From positions 1-64,000 of the forward strand of contig NZ_JAAIXZ010000019.1 in NCBI RefSeq assembly GCF_010894435.1: a stretch of DNA of 64,000 bases, in the 5' to 3' direction. A program made the translations under genes and the position numbers. This document shows, piece after piece, positions 6,384-15,036 of this stretch; positions within the stretch are counted from its first letter, which is position 1, and each line of letters opens with the position of its first letter. The notes under the pieces were generated by a model that was not told the origin of the DNA, ran no database searches, and saw only the letters and a list, made by a program, of their open reading frames with translations. This DNA is from Pyxidicoccus trucidator. Its GTDB lineage: Bacteria > Myxococcota > Myxococcia > Myxococcales > Myxococcaceae.

Positions 6384-7871
6384 TCACTCCTCGCCGGGCT
6401 CGAGCCGCTGGATGACCAGCGGACCACCGCCCTCGCGCGCCAGCCTCGCCGTGCAGCGCACGTTGCCCATCCAGTCGAGGAACTGGAGCTCCACCGCTCC
6501 GTCCTCGTGCAGCAGCAGCGAGCCGTAGCCGTTGTTGCCCAGGTCCGGGCGGACGCCCGTCCACTCGGGGAAGCGCGGCTGGGACTCCAGGAAGCGCAGC
6601 GGCGCGGGGGACGCGGCGCCCGGCTCCGCCCTCCTCACGGGCAGACCTCCGTGGCCCAGGCTCGCTCCCAGGAACGGCAGTTCCGGCCCGCGGTCGAACA
6701 GGGCGCCGTGCGGCGCGCCGCCCCAGCACCACAGGTCCACCTGGGACTGCTCCACCACCAGCGCCTTCAGGTCCTCCAGCAGCGCGGACGTCCTCGTGCC
6801 GCCGTACCGGTACGGCGCGCCGTGGCTCAACAGGATGTTCACCGCGCCCCGCTGCCGCCCCTCCGCGAGCACCGACTCCAGCCAGCCCAGCAGCGCGGAG
6901 TCCCGGTGCCGGCCCGGCTCGAAGTACGCCGTGTCCAGGCCGATGAGCTGGAAGCGCTCCGAGGCCAGGCAGAAGTAGCTGCCCTCCTGGAACTGACGCG
7001 TCCTCGCGGCGCCTCGCCGCTCGTCCAGGTAGCGGAAGTACGGGGTGCCTCCCGAGCGCATCTCCGCGTTCGCGTTCAGCGTCAGCAGCGTCGTCACCGG
7101 CAGCAGCGACTCCAGCGGCTCGGCCACGTGCGCGTCGAACTCGCCCTGGCGGCCGGCGTAGTACACGCCGCCCAGGTGCACCGCGTACTCCAGCCGCTCG
7201 CCGCGCATGAGGAGCTGCCGCGCCACGTACCGCGCCGGGTACTCGCCCGTGCCGAAGTCCGAGAACAGCGCCACCTCCACGGGCCGTCCCGCCGCGGGCT
7301 CGCGCAGGGGGTAGCGGAAGCGGCTGGGGTGGTGCGCTCCGTCGTGACGGCGGAAGGGTGCCCTCGGCACCGTGGCTCCGCGCAGCCAGGCCTTCCCCGT
7401 GAAGAGCAGCCAGCCTCGCAGGTCGGCGACAGGCTCGAACTTCGTCCGCGTCGGGTCGATGGGGATTTCGCCCGTCATCAACGGGAAGCGGAAGTCCGGG
7501 GGCAGCAGGACGGACGCCTTCGCCTGGAAGGGCGGGTTGCGCAGCGCGTGGAGGGCCTCCTCGGGCGCGCGCAGGGCCTGCTCCACCTCCTGCAACACCC
7601 TCACGAAGTCGAGCTCCGAGACGGGCGCGTCCAGACTCTCACGGGCCTGGCTCAGGACCTCCTCGGGCTCGTTCTGGAAGCGCGCTCGGAGCGCTTCCAG
7701 CTCCTCCGGGCCGAGCGGAGGCAGCTCGTGCGCCTCGGCGTCCGCCACGTCCCGGGCCGTGCCCTCCAGTCCCGGCGCGGGCGCCGCCTGCGCGTCCCTG
7801 CGCCCGAGACGTGAGGCCGTGGGCGCCCGGTAGCCGAGCGCCGCGTAGAGCTCCATCCGCTTGCGGTCCAT
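6384..7871 (-). CDS. Calcineurin-like metallophosphoesterase with degenerate active site
   Basis: 495 residues. The middle of the protein follows the metallophosphoesterase pattern: SDFGTG near 209, then HLGGVYYAG near 239, LNANAEM near 270 and LLSHGAP near 356. The last is the second-histidine motif. In active enzymes the second block is G-D-x-Y-Y and the third G/S-N-H-E/D; here the metal-bridging Asp is Gly and the catalytic His is Ala. The fold is therefore likely kept while catalysis is lost, or the enzyme works differently. The N-terminal 190 residues are an alpha-helical extension without a known domain. No signal peptide is evident. It stands alone on the minus strand. Confidence 0.75.
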   Translation of the reverse strand: MDRKRMELYAALGYRAPTASRLGRRDAQAAPAPGLEGTARDVADAEAHELPPLGPEELEALRARFQNEPEEVLSQARESLDAPVSELDFVRVLQEVEQALRAPEEALHALRNPPFQAKASVLLPPDFRFPLMTGEIPIDPTRTKFEPVADLRGWLLFTGKAWLRGATVPRAPFRRHDGAHHPSRFRYPLREPAAGRPVEVALFSDFGTGEYPARYVARQLLMRGERLEYAVHLGGVYYAGRQGEFDAHVAEPLESLLPVTTLLTLNANAEMRSGGTPYFRYLDERRGAARTRQFQEGSYFCLASERFQLIGLDTAYFEPGRHRDSALLGWLESVLAEGRQRGAVNILLSHGAPYRYGGTRTSALLEDLKALVVEQSQVDLWCWGGAPHGALFDRGPELPFLGASLGHGGLPVRRAEPGAASPAPLRFLESQPRFPEWTGVRPDLGNNGYGSLLLHEDGAVELQFLDWMGNVRCTARLAREGGGPLVIQRLEPGEE

Positions 7872-8066
7872 GGACGCATCTTCGCCCGCTCCGCCGACAC
7901 GGGGAAATGGTGTGCCAGGGCCGGGCCCTCTTCGGCGCCGGTGGCCTTCGGCTGCCTACCCGCAACACGTTGGCGTCGGGTGCTGGTCTCAACGCCGCCT
8001 TGGGGTCCTGAGTGGCCCGGCGCCCCGAGGCCGCACCTCGGAGCAGGCCGCCCTCGTGCTCCCGGG

Positions 8067-8693
8067 CTACTCCGCCTCCGCCCTCGCGGCGACCTGGGCG
8101 GCCTCCCACTCCTCCCACTCCTCGCGCGCGTCGCGGCGGTGGCGGCTGTCGCGGTAGACGTAGAGCGTGTAGTGCGAGCCCGTCGAGTACCCCGGCAGCC
8201 GACGCGGGTTGAACACGCTGGTGCTGGACACCGTGCCGCCCACGAAGCCCCGCGGCACCTGCACCAGGCTCAGCGCGCACCCGGCCAGCACCAGCCCCGC
8301 CTCCGGCACGTCGTTGCTCACCAGCGTGCACGTCCCCGACGCCGTGAAGCTCCCATCCGGCAGGTTGAAGCGCGCGTAGAAGGGCACCTGCTGCCCCGGC
8401 GGGAAGCTGGGGTCCGTAATCCGCACGCAGGCCGTCGCCGTCCCCGCGCGCTTGCGGCCGTCGTAAATCACCTTGCCGTCCCAGGGCCGGTGAATGGGCA
8501 CGTACACGCTCGCGCCCAGGAACACGTTCGCCGCGAAGGGCGCCCCCGCGCACACCGCCATGTCCGGCGGCGTCGACGGGTCCTCCTCCGTGCGGAACTG
8601 GTACACCGCCTCGTCCGCACGCGCCTCGGACGCCACCGACATCACCGCCAGCACTGCCAGCACCGCCACTGCACCAGCCTGCATACGCGCCAT
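8067..8693 (-). CDS. Secreted hypothetical protein
   Basis: 208 residues with a clear signal peptide (hydrophobic 6-22, ARA-D cleavage near 26). The mature region is beta-rich with four cysteines that could form disulfides, and it ends in a highly charged helix (near 180-208, rich in Arg, Glu and Trp). A GGAGG site six bases before the ATG supports the start. No family was recognised. The nearest upstream gene on this strand ends 181 bases away, and that gap contains only a weak GC hairpin. Confidence 0.7.
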   Translation of the reverse strand: MARMQAGAVAVLAVLAVMSVASEARADEAVYQFRTEEDPSTPPDMAVCAGAPFAANVFLGASVYVPIHRPWDGKVIYDGRKRAGTATACVRITDPSFPPGQQVPFYARFNLPDGSFTASGTCTLVSNDVPEAGLVLAGCALSLVQVPRGFVGGTVSSTSVFNPRRLPGYSTGSHYTLYVYRDSRHRRDAREEWEEWEAAQVAARAEAE

Positions 8694-8874
8694 GGAGAAC
8701 CTCCATCAGGACCGCGGGGCTGCTTCTCGTGACTGCTGCTGCTGCGAGACAAGACCGCCGACGCACGGGCACACGTCTCCCGTACGCCTTCCCTTCCCTG
8801 CTCGGGACGGGAAACGTGAAGCCCTCGAGCGCCTCACCGCACCGCGCTTGCGCGCGGCCGGGAGCGCCGGGCAC

Positions 8875-9492
8875 CTACTGCCAGGACAGCGTGTACTCGG
8901 TGTCGAGCGGCCCCGTCTGACGGCCGTGCACCTGCACCTGCTTGCCGCTCACCGCCTCGATGGCGGCCTGCAGCGTGCCTTCGTGGTACGGCGGCGGCAT
9001 GAAGTCGCGCTTCATGAAGAAGACGCCCGTCTTGTCGCCCGTCCACGTCACGCCGCGCTCGCCGTAGCTCACCGCCGCCCGGTAGCCGGCGTGCAGGTTG
9101 CCCACCAGCCGCTTCGGGCTCTCCGACGCCAGCAGCAGCAGCGTCTTGCCCGCCGCCGACGACAGGAAGTCCTGCGTCGCCACCACGCCCATGCGCCGCA
9201 GCGCTCCGTCGAAGCCGCCGAACTTCGGCCCCATCACCTGCGCCGCGGTGAAGGACATCCGCAGGAACGCGGACACCGGGTAGTTGAAGAAGTCGATGAA
9301 CTTCTTCTCTCCGCTGGCCGCGAGGCAGCGCTCCACCGCCGCGTCGCCGCCCATCACCCGCACCGCGGCCACCACGCCGTTGAAGAACAGCCCGCGCGCC
9401 GTGTCGTCCTTCGTGGCCAGCGCCAGCCGCGCTTCCAGGTCCTTGGAGACGCTCGCGTCGAGCCCTTCGACTGCCCTGCCCTTGTCGGTCAT
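8875..9492 (-). CDS. DUF2378 / TIGR02265 family protein
   Basis: 205 residues matching a paralogous family described from Myxococcus, of unknown biochemical role. Recognisable blocks are ARGLFFNGVV near 32, the DFFNYPVSAFLRM region near 68, FGGFDGALRRMG near 91, and a C-terminal half that alternates strand and helix. The start ATG overlaps the stop of the ketoacyl synthase gene (ATGA at 9489-9492), so the two are translated together. The coupling suggests a role in the same lipid or signalling step, which is inference. Confidence 0.8.
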   Translation of the reverse strand: MTDKGRAVEGLDASVSKDLEARLALATKDDTARGLFFNGVVAAVRVMGGDAAVERCLAASGEKKFIDFFNYPVSAFLRMSFTAAQVMGPKFGGFDGALRRMGVVATQDFLSSAAGKTLLLLASESPKRLVGNLHAGYRAAVSYGERGVTWTGDKTGVFFMKRDFMPPPYHEGTLQAAIEAVSGKQVQVHGRQTGPLDTEYTLSWQ

Positions 9493-10601
9493 AGCCTCAC
9501 CAACTGCGCGCCGTAATGGATGTTCGCTCCGACCGCCGCCACCACCACCAGGTCTCCGCCGCCCAGCCGCACCCGCCCCGCTTCCAGGTCCTCCGCCAGG
9601 AGGATGAGCATCCCCGCCGCCGACGTGTTGCCGTAGCGGTCCACGTTGCATGCTACCGCCTCGGCCGGCAGGCCGGCGCGCGCGACGAAGGCGTCCATCA
9701 CCCGCTTGTTCGGCTGGTGGAAGTAGTACCGGCGGACCTCGGACTTCAGCTCCGGACGCGGCCCGAGCACCGTGTCCAGGCACTTCTGCATGTACTCCGG
9801 GTAGCTGCGCGCCACCTTGAAGCCGTCCACCACGAAGGCCATGTCCGCCGGGCGCATCCGCCCCGGCTGGTACGGCAGCTTCAGCAGGCCGCCACCCTTG
9901 CGGATGACCAGGTCCCCGTGTGCATTGCCCGAGAAGGAAGCGAGGATGCCCGCGCCCCCTTCCTCGGCAGGCTTCGCGCGGAGGACCACCGCGCCCGCCC
10001 CGTCGCCGAACACGTACATGGACAGGTAGCCCTGCAGCGTCTTCGGGCGCCCCGGGCCGGGCGGCAGCTCGTCCGTATAGACTTCACGGTTCACCAGCGG
10101 CGACGTGAAGGCCGAGGCCACCACCGCCACCGTGCGGAAGCGGCCTCCCTCCATCATCTTCTTCACCAGGTCCAGCACGTACGGCGTGCCGCCACAGCCG
10201 TCGTCAATCAGCAGCGCGAAGGCGTCCTCGCGCAGCTCCAGCCGCCGGTGCAGCTCCATGGCGTCGTGGTTGAAGTGCGGCGCGTCCGGCGTGCAGGTGA
10301 CGACGAAGAGCGCGTCCAGCTCCCCCGCCTCCACTCCCGACTGCGCCAGCGCCTTGCGCAGCGCCACCTCGCACATGTCCGTGTTGTTGGCCGGGTAGAC
10401 GTGCCCGTCGTTCTCCGGCGGCGGCACCGCGCGGCCCGACACCTCGTCGATGTCCCAGAGGAAGCGCCGCTCGCGGACGCCAATCTTTTCCTCGATGCGC
10501 TCCGCCGGCCAGCCGGGGATGGCTCGCGCGATACGCGCATTGCTCACGACCCGCGAAGGAACGAAGGCACCTGCTCCGACGACACAGACATTGGGTGTCA
10601 T
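9489..10601 (-). CDS. 3-oxoacyl-ACP synthase III-like (KASIII) protein
   Basis: 370 residues of the thiolase-fold KASIII family, which condenses acyl-CoA with malonyl-ACP or a related acceptor. The Cys-His-Asn triad is present: C136 in DDGCGGTPY, His in YFHQPNK near 291, and Asn in YGNTSAAG near 322. It is about 50 residues longer than housekeeping FabH, with insertions around residues 45-75 and 180-195, so a specialised acyl transferase role is likelier than primary fatty acid initiation. It is the first gene of a two-gene operon with a DUF2378 gene that begins within its stop codon. A small palindrome lies 87 bases upstream. Confidence 0.87.
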   Translation of the reverse strand: MTPNVCVVGAGAFVPSRVVSNARIARAIPGWPAERIEEKIGVRERRFLWDIDEVSGRAVPPPENDGHVYPANNTDMCEVALRKALAQSGVEAGELDALFVVTCTPDAPHFNHDAMELHRRLELREDAFALLIDDGCGGTPYVLDLVKKMMEGGRFRTVAVVASAFTSPLVNREVYTDELPPGPGRPKTLQGYLSMYVFGDGAGAVVLRAKPAEEGGAGILASFSGNAHGDLVIRKGGGLLKLPYQPGRMRPADMAFVVDGFKVARSYPEYMQKCLDTVLGPRPELKSEVRRYYFHQPNKRVMDAFVARAGLPAEAVACNVDRYGNTSAAGMLILLAEDLEAGRVRLGGGDLVVVAAVGANIHYGAQLVRL

Positions 10602-11018
10602 TTCACGGCCCCGTCATTCCACAGCCACGCCGAAAGGGAGGAATTCCCCGGCAGGTCGGGTTGAGCAGGATCCAGGCCACAATCGAAGTCATTGAAATGA
10701 CAGTCCAACGGCACCTGAGGGCAATTCAATCGTGAAGCATGTTGTGCCTGCACCTCACTCCAAGCCACTGAAGTTGCTGGAGAACACTCCCAGCGTCAAT
10801 AATGAAGTATCGGTAGTTGAGAATGAAGCAGGCCACGAGGGATTTTCCCCTCACAGTGGGCCTTTCATTTCACCATGGGTGTCTGTCTTTACTCGCGAGG
10901 CCGCGATGCACCGGGGCAATCGCGACGCCGCAGCCAGTCCTACCCATGTCGCCGCCGTGGCGGCTCCTACCGGGAGTGATTGTCTCGAGCCCCCTCCGGT
11001 GGATCTCTCCTGGTGACA
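10602..11018. other. Non-coding divergent intergenic region
   Basis: Over 400 bases, clearly less GC-rich than the neighbouring genes, lying between the leftward KASIII gene and the rightward kinase gene. It must hold both promoters. A palindrome GTCATT-GA-AATGAC occurs at 10688-10701. No credible gene is seen. Confidence 0.5.
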
Positions 11019-12881
11019 ATGACGGAGCGCCGCCGGTTTTCTTGGCGGGCCGGAGCTTCTCCGCCCCGGTGGGACATGCCCTCCAGGTCACTTCCTGGCG
11101 AGGGAGCCCCGTGCAAGGCTCGGCGCCACCGCAGTGGCTTCGGGGAACGGGCCCCGCAGCGGGGGACAGGCGACAGCTCGCGCGTGCTTACATCCGGGTC
11201 CTTCCAGCGCAGGTGGCCGCCGCTCGCGCGGCTGGTGCTCATGGCCTCCGCGTACGCGCTGTCGGTGAAGCTGGGAGGACTGCTCATCTTCCCTCCGGAG
11301 AACGTGTCCGCGATGTGGCCCCCCAGCGGCGTGGCGCTCGCGGGGCTGCTGCTCACCCGGTACCGTGAGTGGCCCGGCCTGCTGCTGGCGTCCCTCCTGA
11401 CTGGCGCGGTCGCCATGCACGCGCAGTGGGCGCTGTCACCCGCCGTCCTGTTCATCGCCGGAGGGAACCTGCTGGAGGCGCTGGTGGGGGCGCTCCTCCT
11501 GCGGAAGCTGGTGCGCTTCCGCCCCTCGCTGGACCGGGTGCGGGACGTGCTCGGTCTGGTGGGGCTGGCCACGATGGTCAGCACCGCCATCGGCGCCACC
11601 GTGGGCGTGGGCCTGCTCGTGGCCCGGGAGCTGCTGACGCTGGAGGGGTTCTGGCACACGTGGCGCGTGTTCTGGACGGGTGACGCCATGGGCGTCCTGG
11701 TGGTGACGCCGCTGCTGCTCACGTGGCTGAGGAGAGGGCTGGCCGGGTGGACGCTCCGGCGCTGCGGAGAGCTGGCCGCGCTGCTGCTGTGCCTGGGCGC
11801 AGTCACGCACCTGGTGTTCCACGCGCCGAGCTCCAGTGCGCCGGACACGGTGGCCCTCCACCCGATGACCTACCTGGCGTTCCCCTTCCTGCTCTGGGCG
11901 GCGCTGCGGTTCGAGGCCCGCGGCACCACGCTGGCCACCGCCGTGCTGACCACGCTGGCGCTCTGGCACACCGCCCATGGTTGCGGCCCCTTCGCCCAGG
12001 CGGCGGGGCACAACATCAGCATCGTCTTCCTCCAGTCGTTCCTCGCCGCCGCCAGCGTGTCCGGGCTGCTGCTGGCCAGCGCGCTCGGCGAGCGGCGCCG
12101 CGCCCAGGACGAGGTGAGCCACCTCAACCAGGAGCTGCGCGACTCGCTGCGGACGCTGGCGGCCACGCAGGCGGAGCTGGTGCGGCGCGAGCGCATGGCC
12201 GCGCTCGGCGAGCTGAGCGCCACCGTCGCCCACGAGGTGCGCAACCCGCTGGGCGCCATCGCCAACGCCGTCGCCGCCCTGCGACGGCTGGCACCCAAGG
12301 CCACGGTGGGCCACGCGGGCACCCTGCTGAACATCGTGGACGAGGAGGTGCAGCGGCTGGACCTCATGGTCAACGACCTGCTCGACTTCGCCCGCCCCAT
12401 GGAGCCCCGGCTGCAGTCCCAGCCGCTGCCACCCGTGGTGGAGGGGGCCCTGAGCGCGTCACTGCGCGCCGGCCCCGCGCACATCACCGTGGCCCGCACC
12501 GTGGACGAGAGCCTGCCGCCCGTCGCCGTGGACCCACAGCTGCTCCACGTGGCCCTCACCAACCTCTTCACCAACGCCGTGCAGGCCATGCCGTCCGGCG
12601 GCACCCTCACCGCGAAGCTCGAGCCCGACACCCGCGCCGGCGCCCCGCATGCCCGGCTGACCATCTCCGACACCGGGCACGGCATGGCCCCCGAGGTGAG
12701 GGCCCGCATCTTCGAGCCCTTCTTCACCACGCGCGCCAGCGGCACCGGGCTGGGGCTCGCCATCGTCCGGCGCATCGTCGACAGCCACCATGGCGAGGTG
12801 TCCGTCCACAGCACCGTGGGACAGGGCACCACCTTCACCGTGTGGCTGCCGTATGCCGGGCAGCTGCCCGCGCCCGGGTGA
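11019..12881 (+). CDS. MASE1-domain sensor histidine kinase
   Basis: About 620 residues. Eight or so membrane segments between residues 60 and 350 carry the MASE1 pattern, with FPPENVSAMWPPSG near 90 and FWTGDAMGVLVVTPLLL near 220. A short coiled linker leads to a HisKA domain (phospho-acceptor H405 in VAHEVRNP) and an HATPase domain with N box LTNLFTNAVQ, G1 DTGHGM, F box FEPFFTT and G2 GTGLGLAI. It should autophosphorylate and pass the phosphate to a response regulator, none of which is adjacent. The start is uncertain: the first 45 residues are very basic, and a GTG near 11187 could be the true start. The 3' end with its stop codon is tandemly duplicated downstream. Confidence 0.85.
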   Translation: MTERRRFSWRAGASPPRWDMPSRSLPGEGAPCKARRHRSGFGERAPQRGTGDSSRVLTSGSFQRRWPPLARLVLMASAYALSVKLGGLLIFPPENVSAMWPPSGVALAGLLLTRYREWPGLLLASLLTGAVAMHAQWALSPAVLFIAGGNLLEALVGALLLRKLVRFRPSLDRVRDVLGLVGLATMVSTAIGATVGVGLLVARELLTLEGFWHTWRVFWTGDAMGVLVVTPLLLTWLRRGLAGWTLRRCGELAALLLCLGAVTHLVFHAPSSSAPDTVALHPMTYLAFPFLLWAALRFEARGTTLATAVLTTLALWHTAHGCGPFAQAAGHNISIVFLQSFLAAASVSGLLLASALGERRRAQDEVSHLNQELRDSLRTLAATQAELVRRERMAALGELSATVAHEVRNPLGAIANAVAALRRLAPKATVGHAGTLLNIVDEEVQRLDLMVNDLLDFARPMEPRLQSQPLPPVVEGALSASLRAGPAHITVARTVDESLPPVAVDPQLLHVALTNLFTNAVQAMPSGGTLTAKLEPDTRAGAPHARLTISDTGHGMAPEVRARIFEPFFTTRASGTGLGLAIVRRIVDSHHGEVSVHSTVGQGTTFTVWLPYAGQLPAPG

Positions 12882-12979
12882 GGGCGCGGGCTCACCTTCC
12901 GTGACTCAGAGTGGCTGCCGTATGCCGGGCAGCTGCCCGCGCCCGGGTGAGGGCGCGGGCTCTCCGTCCAGGACTCAGA
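12842..12979. repeat. 69-bp tandem duplication of gene end and hairpin
   Basis: Bases 12842-12910 and 12911-12979 are two direct copies with a period of exactly 69. The first 52 bases are identical and the rest about 80% alike. Each copy holds the last 13 codons and stop of the kinase gene, a GC hairpin, and the CTCAGA that carries the stop codon of the convergent gene. The unit is 23 codons long, so reading through the first TGA would stay in frame and end in the same peptide tail. Confidence 0.85.
12867..12961. terminator. Duplicated strong hairpin between convergent genes
   Basis: GCCCGCGCCC-gggtga-GGGCGCGGGC, a perfect 10-bp stem, occurs twice (about 12867-12892 and 12936-12961) as part of the 69-bp duplication. 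The kinase stop codon lies in the first loop. It probably stops transcription from both sides, although no U-tract follows. Confidence 0.55.
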
Positions 12980-13487
12980 ACGGGATGTTGTCGTCGTCGC
13001 CCGGCGGGGGGATGTCGTCGTCGAAGCCGCCACCACCCCGGCCACCACCACCGCCGCCGCCGTAGCTGTCACCGCCTCCGCCACCGCCGCCGCCCTGCTG
13101 GCGCGCCATCTCCGCTTCGATTGCGGACAGGAGCTGGCGCTCCTTGTCGTGCCAGCGCGACTTGCTGGGGTCGTTCAGCGAGCGGCGCGCGCCGTTCGCG
13201 TAGAACTCCAGGTCGCCCATGCTCGCGCCCACGACCGGGGCGCCCTTGCTGCGGCCGTAGTTGGGGAAGACCATTCCGTCTCCGCCCCCACCACCGCCAC
13301 CGCCGCTCGGCGCCGCCGCCCGGCGCGGGGCCGCGGCCGCCGCATCCGGCGCGCTGCCAATCGACATCTCTCCCAGCTTCAGCGTGAAGCCCTCGGCGTT
13401 CTTGAACGCCGTGCCCACGCGCACCTGCTCCACTCGTCCATCGGGACGCCGGACCGCCACGGTGACCGGATAGCCTTGCTCGCTCAT
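12975..13487 (-). CDS. Protein with SSB-like acidic C-terminal tip
   Basis: 170 residues. Residues 5-45 form a small strand-rich region (VTVAVRRPDGRVEQVRVG, then FKNAEGFTLKLG). A linker rich in Ala and Gly follows, and then a conserved-looking block with FPNYGRSKGAPV and LSAIEAEMARQ (near 74-130) that resembles the small domain found at the end of some exonucleases and phage recombination proteins. A Gly-rich tail ends in an acidic run and NIPF. Single-stranded DNA-binding proteins end in D-D-D-I-P-F and use it to recruit replication and repair partners. No OB-fold is evident. A role in single-strand DNA metabolism is inferred. Confidence 0.65.
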   Translation of the reverse strand: MSEQGYPVTVAVRRPDGRVEQVRVGTAFKNAEGFTLKLGEMSIGSAPDAAAAAPRRAAAPSGGGGGGGGDGMVFPNYGRSKGAPVVGASMGDLEFYANGARRSLNDPSKSRWHDKERQLLSAIEAEMARQQGGGGGGGGDSYGGGGGGGRGGGGFDDDIPPPGDDDNIPF

Positions 13488-13689
13488 GCGAGCCCGAATC
13501 CCATCCCAAGCCCCGCACTGTCAACGACGGCGCGCACGGTGATGTCCGGCAACAGGCCCGCCCGGCTGGAGGGGTCCTCGGCTTCACGGGCCCATCGCAC
13601 GGGGCCCCCCGCCCGGCTCCCGGGCGAGGCTCCTCCGGCGAGGGCACGAACTGGATGCGACAGGTCCAGCACCATCGCCGGGACTTCAG

Positions 13690-13707
13690 GGAGGGCTCGG
13701 GCCCTCC
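13690..13707 (-). terminator. Hairpin after the H1-like gene
   Basis: GGAGGGC-tcgg-GCCCTCC, a perfect 7-bp stem five bases beyond the stop codon of the minus-strand gene. Confidence 0.45.
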
Positions 13708-13712
13708 ACGCG

Positions 13713-14489
13713 TCAGAGCAGGGACAGCTGGTTCTTCTTGTTGGCCTTCTTGCGAGCCTTGGGCTTGGGAGCCGAAGCCTTCGAGGCCTTCCGGGCCGAG
13801 ACCTTCGGGGCCTTGGCCTTCGAGGCCGTGGTCTTCCGGGCCGCAGTCTTCCGGGTCGAGGTCTTCCGGGCCGCAGTCTTCGGGGCCGCAGCCTTCGGGG
13901 CCGCAGTCTTCCGGGTCGAGGTCTTCCGGGCCGGCGCCTTCGGGGCCGGCGCCTTCGGGGCCGACGCCTTCGGCGCGGCTTCCTTCAGCGCCTTGCTCGC
14001 GGCACGCCCGCGCGGCAGCTTCACCTCACGCACGGACTGCGGCCTCGCGTCGTCCACCCAGTCCGTCGGCCGGCGGTTGGTGCGCATGAGCAGCCGCAGC
14101 TTCTGGTAGTGCGCCGAGCAGTAGCCCTTCGACCGGCTCTGGCGCGCGCAGCCGATGACGGCGCACGCCCGCGTGCCCTCTTCCACTCGCACACGCTTCG
14201 CCTCCGCTGGCGCCTGCTTCGCCGCGACACCCCGACCCGTCGTGGCCGCCTGCTTCCCACGCCGACCCGCGCCGCGCACGGCCGCGGGCTCCGGAATCAC
14301 CGAGGGCGCCCTCACCCCCGCCATGGCGCCGAGCCGGTTCATCAACGGCGCCAGACGGAACGTCGTCACGCGCAACAGCTCCAGGGACTCCAGGCCATCC
14401 TCCATGCGGCTTACCGCCGACTGCAGCGGAGCCAGCTGTGCCTGAAGCTCGCGCCGGAACATCTCCCCAAGAGCATTCGCAAGGTCCAT
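13713..14489 (-). CDS. Histone H1-like DNA-binding protein with zinc-finger-like motif
   Basis: 258 residues in three parts. An N-terminal helix-rich segment (1-60) with heptad-like leucines probably dimerises. A compact C-x4-C-x9-C-x2-H motif (C109, C114, C124, H127, in a GYCSAHY context) could bind zinc. The C-terminal 95 residues are a tail of Lys, Ala, Pro, Arg and Thr arranged in KTAARKTSTR/KAPAPKA-type repeats, like eukaryotic histone H1 tails. The DNA of this tail (about 13755-13980) is itself repetitive, so its length probably varies between strains. The protein is likely a nucleoid-associated or DNA-compacting factor. It ends NQLSLL after a basic patch. Confidence 0.75.
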   Translation of the reverse strand: MDLANALGEMFRRELQAQLAPLQSAVSRMEDGLESLELLRVTTFRLAPLMNRLGAMAGVRAPSVIPEPAAVRGAGRRGKQAATTGRGVAAKQAPAEAKRVRVEEGTRACAVIGCARQSRSKGYCSAHYQKLRLLMRTNRRPTDWVDDARPQSVREVKLPRGRAASKALKEAAPKASAPKAPAPKAPARKTSTRKTAAPKAAAPKTAARKTSTRKTAARKTTASKAKAPKVSARKASKASAPKPKARKKANKKNQLSLL

Positions 14490-15036
14490 TGCTGGGAGGA
14501 TACACGCCGTCTCATGTCTCGGGCATGAAATCCATTGCAGGGGTCAAGCCAACGGTTGGCCAGCGGGCGAAGCCATACATCCCCTGGGGTCAGCCGGGCT
14601 CCAGGGAGAGCGCCCTCAGCCCCGGACGCTGGGGGCCGGCGGGGACATGGGCCGGGTCTCCGTCACCGAGTCCACGGGCTGCACCGGGCGGCGCTCGGGC
14701 GGCAGGGTGGCCGCCGTCACGCCACAGGCGCGCAGCGCCATGGACAGTGCCCACACGAGCAGCAGTGTCGGAACGAACGGGTGACCCACGACCGCCTCCA
14801 GTGAAGATCCAGACCGACTCAAGGACGAACTCGACGGCTTTCCTTGGAAAACGCCATCAAGTCGCCCCCTTCATACGCACGAGGATACGGTTCCGGTCTG
14901 ACGTGCCGGAGAGGACGTGGAAGGGCCCTGGCGAGAGGGCGGCAGAGCGCGGGAGCAGCCCTCGGGGGCCCGGTACCCGGGCCGGGTGGCAGGCGGCCCC
15001 CCGCGACGGCGGTGCGGATGTTAAAGGAGGCGAGCC
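14490..15036. other. Intergenic region with one possible small gene
   Basis: About 550 bases between the divergent H1-like and MoxR genes. Apart from the small membrane ORF at 14616-14789 it shows nothing codable. The MoxR gene has an AAAGGAGG site at its 3' end. Confidence 0.4.
14616..14789 (-). CDS. Possible small membrane protein
   Basis: A 57-residue frame starting at GTG (14789), preceded at ideal spacing by GGAGG. It encodes one hydrophobic helix (near 4-24, ending in the only Cys) and a Pro/Thr/Glu-rich tail. Composition fits a small single-span protein, and the Cys after a hydrophobic stretch is lipobox-like but poorly matched (ALRAC). No homologue is recognised. It could be a chance frame. 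Confidence 0.4.
   Translation of the reverse strand: MGHPFVPTLLLVWALSMALRACGVTAATLPPERRPVQPVDSVTETRPMSPPAPSVRG

Noticed and set aside
13755-13980. Separate repetitive element in the H1-like gene
   Set aside because: The repeats are in frame and explained by the KAP-rich tail.
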